Shown here piece by piece: positions 60,199 through 64,000 of a stretch of 64,000 nucleotides of DNA (positions are counted from its first letter, which is position 1; every line of letters begins with the position of its first letter). The stretch is from Halobacillus sp. Nhm2S1 (GTDB lineage: Bacteria; Bacillota; Bacilli; Bacillales; Halobacillaceae). The stretch spans positions 806,001 to 870,000 of the forward strand of contig NZ_JAIEZV010000001.1 of assembly GCF_019599545.1 (NCBI RefSeq). Direction: 5' to 3'. The notes below the pieces were generated by a model. It was not told where the DNA came from. It did not search any database and saw only the letters and a list, made by a program, of their open reading frames with translations. The position numbers were made by a program, and so were the translations under genes.

Positions 60199-60223
60199 CA
60201 TTCATTTCCCCTTTTCCCTCAAT

Positions 60224-61465
60224 TCAGGAAGACCTTCTTAATCGGACGAACTTTCTTTTTCCGACTTGAACGATCGTTCCATCCTGCCCTTGCACCATCT
60301 GGTTTGCGTCCGTCACTTTTTCCTGATTGATCCGTACGCCGCCATTCTTGATCATTCTTCTCACTTCGCTCTTTGATGGCAAGAGTCCAAGCTCCTTGAC
60401 GAGGTCGACGACACTTACCTCCCCATCTTCTTCCCACATCACTTCAGGGATCTCGTCCGGCATCGTTTTCTTTTGAAAAACATTCGTAAAGTGTTCACGG
60501 CTTAGACGGGCCGCTTCTTTCCCATGAAGCATTTCAACAAAGGAAGCGGCAAGCTTCATTTTGGCATCCCGCGGGTGAAGCGTCCCTTCATCAAGACTCC
60601 GTTTCACGTCCTGCACTTCTTCGATAGATAACGGTGACACGAGCTCAAAATATTTCATGATCAACGCATCAGGAATCGACATCGTCTTTCCGAAAATGTC
60701 CTGCGGCCGCTCATCCACGCCGATGTAATTGCCTTTCGACTTCGACATTTTCTCTACACCATCAAGCCCCTCCATTAACGGCATCAGCAGGACCACTTGT
60801 TTTTCCTTCCCGAAGTGCTCCTGCACATGACGGCCAAACAACACATTGAATTCCTGATCGGTTCCACCGAGCTCGATATCTGATTCTAAAGCATACGAGT
60901 CGTATCCTTGCATGACGGGGTAGAAAAATTCGTGAAGGTGGATCGGTTTATTCGCTTTGTACCGGTTATGAAAGTCATTGCGCTCGAGCATCCTCGCAAC
61001 CGTCACCGTACTCGCGAGTTTCAGGACTTCTGAGAACCCTACTTGAGAGAGCCACTTCGAATTGTAATGGAGCTCCACTTTTTCCATATCCATCACTTTG
61101 CCGAATTGCTCGAAGTAGGTCCTCGCATTGTGCTCCACTTCCTCATCCGTCAATGCGGTCCGAGCGGTCGCTTTCCCCGTCGGATCCCCGATTTTCCCGG
61201 TGAAATCACCGATGATGAGCTGGATCGTATGCCCGAATTCCTGGAACTGTTTCAGCTTATTCAAAACAACCGTATGACCGAGGTGGACATCCGGTGCCGT
61301 CGGGTCGAGTCCCAGCTTCACTTTCAGAGGCTGTCGGTTTTTGATCGACTTTGCGATCTTGTCTTTAAACTCTTCTTCCGGAATGATGGAGGATACACCA
61401 TAAGATAGAACCTCCCATTGCTTTTCCAATTCTTCTTTTTGTACGTCATTCAATTGTTCATTCAT
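60224..61465 (-). CDS. tyrZ: tyrosyl-tRNA synthetase, TyrZ type
   Basis: A 413-residue class I synthetase with the HIGH-like motif [28 protein letters not shown], the KMSKS motif [11 protein letters not shown], and a C-terminal S4 RNA-binding domain ([20 protein letters not shown]). It charges tRNA-Tyr. The N-terminal layout and 413-residue length match the TyrZ form rather than the 420-residue TyrS that most Bacillaceae use, so a second copy may exist elsewhere. GGAGGG precedes MNEQLND; the upstream extension runs into the leader terminator and is rejected. Control is by the T-box leader upstream. Confidence 0.94.
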   Translation of the reverse strand: MNEQLNDVQKEELEKQWEVLSYGVSSIIPEEEFKDKIAKSIKNRQPLKVKLGLDPTAPDVHLGHTVVLNKLKQFQEFGHTIQLIIGDFTGKIGDPTGKATARTALTDEEVEHNARTYFEQFGKVMDMEKVELHYNSKWLSQVGFSEVLKLASTVTVARMLERNDFHNRYKANKPIHLHEFFYPVMQGYDSYALESDIELGGTDQEFNVLFGRHVQEHFGKEKQVVLLMPLMEGLDGVEKMSKSKGNYIGVDERPQDIFGKTMSIPDALIMKYFELVSPLSIEEVQDVKRSLDEGTLHPRDAKMKLAASFVEMLHGKEAARLSREHFTNVFQKKTMPDEIPEVMWEEDGEVSVVDLVKELGLLPSKSEVRRMIKNGGVRINQEKVTDANQMVQGQDGTIVQVGKRKFVRLRRSS

Positions 61466-61490
61466 CTTACAGCCCTCCCATTTTAGAATA

Positions 61491-61746
61491 CAAAAAAGAC
61501 ACGCCCCCTCATGGGACGTGTCTTCATCACGCGTTACCACCCAAGTTGAAGACGAATCTATTCATCCTCCCCTCAAAAAGATAACGGATTTACCGTCTTC
61601 CACTACTCACCTGAGTTTTCGTAAAAGAAGCTCCAGAAGGTAATTCATGACGAGATGTGTATCGACTCGCAGCAACCGTCGACTCTCTGAAAACAGGGAT
61701 CTCTTCACTACTGAATTTCTGTCATTGCCGTAGGTATTAAAGTTAG
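61491..61746 (-). ncRNA. T-box riboswitch leader of tyrZ
   Basis: The minus strand carries the T-box core TGGGTGGTAACGCG (61530-61543), followed by a terminator hairpin (GACACG... CGTGTC, 61498-61522) and TTTTTT. Upstream is a structured stem I region of about 150 nt with GAAGAGATCC and GGTTGCTGCGAG elements. Uncharged tRNA pairing with the T-box would form the antiterminator. Several TAC codons in stem I could be the tyrosine specifier; I cannot fix which by eye. Confidence 0.92.
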
Positions 61747-61751
61747 GATTA

Positions 61752-61780
61752 TGTTACGCGGTAAGGAAGAAGATGTCAAC
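61752..61780 (-). promoter_or_regulatory. vegetative promoter of tyrZ
   Basis: -35 TTGACA (61775-61780), a 17-nt spacer and -10 TAACAT (61752-61757) on the minus strand, directly upstream of the T-box leader. Confidence 0.75.
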
Positions 61781-61900
61781 GCTTTTGTCTGAATCTTTTA
61801 TATTTTGACCTTTTTTATGTGGTCAATGTTATCCGTTTATTCTTTCTACTCAAAGGAAAGATCGACTAATAAAATAAACAGACAACAGGTAAATAAAAAC

Positions 61901-62527
61901 TTAAAAAGTCTGAGCTGCACCCTTTGCCCTGTCAATCGCATGTTCTCTAATCTCATCCGCCTGGTCCGGATTCGCTGCGTGTCCTTCAACAAAAATACCA
62001 TCGAAGGACGGGACGCCGAAAAACTGCATGACAATGTTCAAATACCGATGCCCCATCTCCATTCCTGCCGCCGGTCCTTCCGAGTAAATTCCCCCGCAGG
62101 CCTGAATGTGGAAGGCTTTTTTATCTGTGAGCAAACCAATGGGACCCTGCTCTGTATATTTAAATGCTTTGCCCGCTACGGCAACCGAGTCGATATAAGC
62201 CTTCATCACAGGAGGAAAAGAGAAGTTCCACATTGGGGTGACGAAGACGTACTTGTCTGCAGAGATGAATTGATCACTCAGCTCCCTCAGTCGCTCGACT
62301 TTCCTTTTTTCTTCGTCAGAAAGTTCATCACCGGATTGCAGTTTCCCCCACCCGCTGAAAATATCAGCATCAATATGAGGAATGTCTTCTCTGTATAAGT
62401 CGATGTGAATAATCTCATCCCCGGCATTCACTTCTTTGTATTTGTCGATGAATGCCTTGCCTACCCTCATGCTGTAAGAGGCGGTCTCGTCGTGTGGATG
62501 AGCGGTAATATATAAAACCTTTGCCAT
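61901..62527 (-). CDS. FMN-dependent NADH:quinone reductase / azoreductase (AzoR family)
   Basis: A 208-residue flavodoxin-like enzyme: [21 protein letters not shown] binds the FMN phosphate, [19 protein letters not shown] is the AzoR signature, and [22 protein letters not shown] closes the active site. It reduces quinones and azo compounds by two-electron transfer, protecting against electrophiles. AAGGTAGG precedes the ATG. Monocistronic. I see no regulator (AzoR1/YodB type) next to it. Confidence 0.9.
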   Translation of the reverse strand: MAKVLYITAHPHDETASYSMRVGKAFIDKYKEVNAGDEIIHIDLYREDIPHIDADIFSGWGKLQSGDELSDEEKRKVERLRELSDQFISADKYVFVTPMWNFSFPPVMKAYIDSVAVAGKAFKYTEQGPIGLLTDKKAFHIQACGGIYSEGPAAGMEMGHRYLNIVMQFFGVPSFDGIFVEGHAANPDQADEIREHAIDRAKGAAQTF

Positions 62528-62603
62528 ACGTATCCTACCTTTCGATTTAAGATAGTATAGTTTGGATAAAAACGACTCTTTTTACTTATTAAATACATAA
62601 AAA

Positions 62604-62633
62604 AAGAATCCGTCCTGATTAGGATGGATTCTT
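62604..62633 (-). terminator. terminator after the 48-aa gene
   Basis: AAGAATCCGTCCT/AGGATGGATTCTT stem with a GATT loop, followed on the minus strand by TTTTTATG. Confidence 0.8.
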
Positions 62634-62644
62634 AATAACAGCTG

Positions 62645-62791
62645 TTACTCCTTTTCAGCTGTAACCTCATGCAGGTAAGGATTAGCTGCTATGTTCTTTC
62701 TTGCTTCATCTGTAATCGCAAACTCCTCGTGTGGTACTCCCTCTTGATTTACAGCGGATCGTCCATCGTAGTGAAAAGGTGTGTTTTCCAT
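62645..62791 (-). CDS. small hydrophilic protein, 48 aa
   Basis: Starts MENTPFHYDGRSAVNQEG and ends NIAANPYLHEVTAEKE; acidic and without hydrophobic segments. GAAAGGAGGCG lies 7-8 nt before the ATG, and the gene has its own terminator. The 16-codon upstream extension is rejected. Proteins of this size and composition in spore-formers can be sporulation-related, but I do not recognise it. Confidence 0.65.
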   Translation of the reverse strand: MENTPFHYDGRSAVNQEGVPHEEFAITDEARKNIAANPYLHEVTAEKE

Positions 62792-63346
62792 ACGGTCGCC
62801 TCCTTTCGTGCTTTTTTCAATAGTTTCCGCTTTTAACAAGCGAATATTCCCAAGTTATGAAAAGGGGCTCTATTCTAAATTTCTCTATGTAAGACTTCGA
62901 GCTCGTTGCAAGAACCCCTTTTTTTATCCTAATCAAATGAAAAAAAGGATGATACAGTCACGTCCCTTCCTTTTTATCGTCTTACTAATCCAACTATAAA
63001 GTACCAATTTTATCCTTTTTATTCTTCATACTGGAATGGAAATGCGTCAAACATGCGGTCAGGCAATACTTTCTTTAGAACAGAGTGTGGCATAGACACA
63101 AGTGTGTATCTATAAACAGGTGTAACTTCGGATAGATGTGGAAGTGATGATGAAGATGAAAAAAGTCGTTTTCATCAATTGGCTCAATCCAAACAGATTT
63201 ACCTCAAATTGCCGCTATCCTCTGATGGAACCAGTGTTACACTTCACTGTATCTGGATCACTAGGGCAAAACCATTGCTATAGGGCGATACCCTTATTAT
63301 AATTTGCTTACATAAGTCTTTTAATGAAAAGAAGGAGGTCGGGAAA
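62792..63346. other. 555-base gene-free stretch
   Basis: Between a divergent small gene and the last hydrolase. I see a weak GGGG...CCCC-TTTTTTT hairpin-like pair around 62860-62930 and a 51-codon frame at 63147-63302 without a ribosome site; neither is convincing. The region must contain the promoters of both flanking genes. Confidence 0.5.
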
Positions 63347-64000
63347 GTGAAAAAGTGGCTAAAGTATTTATTGTTCGGTCTCCTTGCCCTGATTAGTGTT
63401 GGAATCCTCACCTTCATCATCTGGACCCAACAAACGTATGACCCGTCTGAAGAAATGAGTCGTCTTGTCGAAGACACCCACCAAAAAGACGGGTGGGTCG
63501 TCCATGAGCCCGAAGATATCGGTACAAAAGGAATTATCCTTTACCCTGGAGCTAAGGTCGAACCAGCTGCATACAGCTATCTGACTCAACACCTGGCGAG
63601 CGAGGGATATGTGATAGGGATTCCGGAGATGACGTTGAACTTACCCATCCTGAACGGAAATAAAGCGCAGGAGCTAATGGAACGATACGATAAGGTTGAA
63701 GAATGGTATGTGGGGGGCCATTCCCTTGGCGGGGTTGCCGCTGCCTCTTTTGTAAAAGAACATCCGGATGATACAAATGGATTAATTCTCTTAGCTTCTT
63801 ATCCCACGGAAGGGAGCAGCTTTGCCAAAACGGACACTCCGATTTTATCCATTTATGCTGAGAATGATGGGTTAACGACTGAATCAAAAATAGAAGAAAC
63901 GAAATCATTGCTTTCGACAGACACGACTCTTTACCAAATCGAAGGAGGTAACCATGCCCAATTCGGTATGTATGGTCCACAAAAAGGGGATCAGCCGGCT
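63347..64000 (+). CDS. alpha/beta hydrolase, membrane-anchored (3' end cut by window)
   Basis: 218 codons are visible and the frame runs out of the window. An N-terminal helix (LLFGLLALISVGILTFIIW) anchors it outside the membrane; GIILYPGAKVEPAAYSYL carries the oxyanion segment, VGGHSLGGVAAASF the nucleophile Ser, ILSIYAENDG the Asp and GGNHAQFG the His. This matches the alpha/beta-hydrolase_5 type. The substrate is unknown. The start is GTG (63347), with AAGGAGG 8 nt upstream. A complete catalytic triad is already present, so only the C-terminal tail is missing. Confidence 0.85.
   Translation, partial: MKKWLKYLLFGLLALISVGILTFIIWTQQTYDPSEEMSRLVEDTHQKDGWVVHEPEDIGTKGIILYPGAKVEPAAYSYLTQHLASEGYVIGIPEMTLNLPILNGNKAQELMERYDKVEEWYVGGHSLGGVAAASFVKEHPDDTNGLILLASYPTEGSSFAKTDTPILSIYAENDGLTTESKIEETKSLLSTDTTLYQIEGGNHAQFGMYGPQKGDQPA

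Noticed and set aside
63147-63302. 51-codon frame starting MMKMKKVVFINWLNP
   Set aside because: No ribosome site, no hydrophobic or domain pattern, and the end looks random. Likely chance.

Overview
The window looks like chromosome of an endospore-forming, probably salt-adapted member of the Bacillaceae (Halobacillus-like). Pointers are a CwlJ spore-germination hydrolase, a yoaS-yozG-yoaT block, the Bacillus-type rbsRKDACB order, a FosB bacillithiol transferase, a T-box-controlled TyrZ-type tyrosyl-tRNA synthetase, strong GGAGG ribosome binding sites, and frequent GTG/TTG starts. The genus is an inference. I saw no rRNA, tRNA, prophage or CRISPR array.

Layout. 1-6.7 kb: small membrane proteins, a GNAT acetyltransferase, cwlJ, a secreted lamin-tail/phospholipase-D protein and yoaS-yozG-yoaT. 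6.8-11.4 kb: a 21-bp tandem repeat beside a sigma-54-controlled unit (class III aminotransferase plus YjiH-type transporter) and its activator, with a -24/-12 promoter and three matching palindromes. 11.5-15.6 kb: a lactate-oxidase-type flavoenzyme, an aldo/keto reductase broken by one in-frame stop, a PAS-STAS protein, and DUF3243 and YjzC proteins. 15.6-25.3 kb: a seven-gene Fur-controlled operon for a schizokinen/rhizobactin-type hydroxamate-citrate siderophore (rhbABCDEF order) ending in its own aspartokinase. 25.5-27.2 kb: a second Fur-controlled pair, an RhbD-like acetyltransferase and an esterase. 27.3-36.7 kb: one 3126-residue protein with 30 tandem carboxypeptidase-regulatory-like repeats and a cysteine-rich tail. 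37-41 kb: a thermolysin-like protease and a 558-bp inverted-repeat-bounded mobile cassette carrying a small membrane protein. 41-45.7 kb: DinB, DUF2785, FosB, two VOC proteins and a metallo-beta-lactamase-fold protein. 45.8-51.5 kb: the ribose operon. 51.6-64 kb: a HAD phosphatase, LysR and a paired SMR exporter, an AadK-type nucleotidyltransferase, a subtilase, DUF2243/CtaG-like proteins, tyrZ with its T-box, an azoreductase and a truncated alpha/beta hydrolase.

How the genes work together. The siderophore operon can be read as a full pathway. Aspartokinase pushes aspartate towards aspartate semialdehyde, the transaminase makes diaminobutyrate, and the decarboxylase makes 1,3-diaminopropane. 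The monooxygenase and acetyltransferase make the hydroxamate, and two NIS synthetases couple it to citrate. No dedicated ABC importer lies in the window. The sigma-54 activator apparently controls its own gene and the aminotransferase/transporter pair. The ribose genes form one overlapping operon behind two cre/RbsR-like palindromes. Starts were chosen mainly by Shine-Dalgarno position, so several coding regions begin downstream of the longest open frame.
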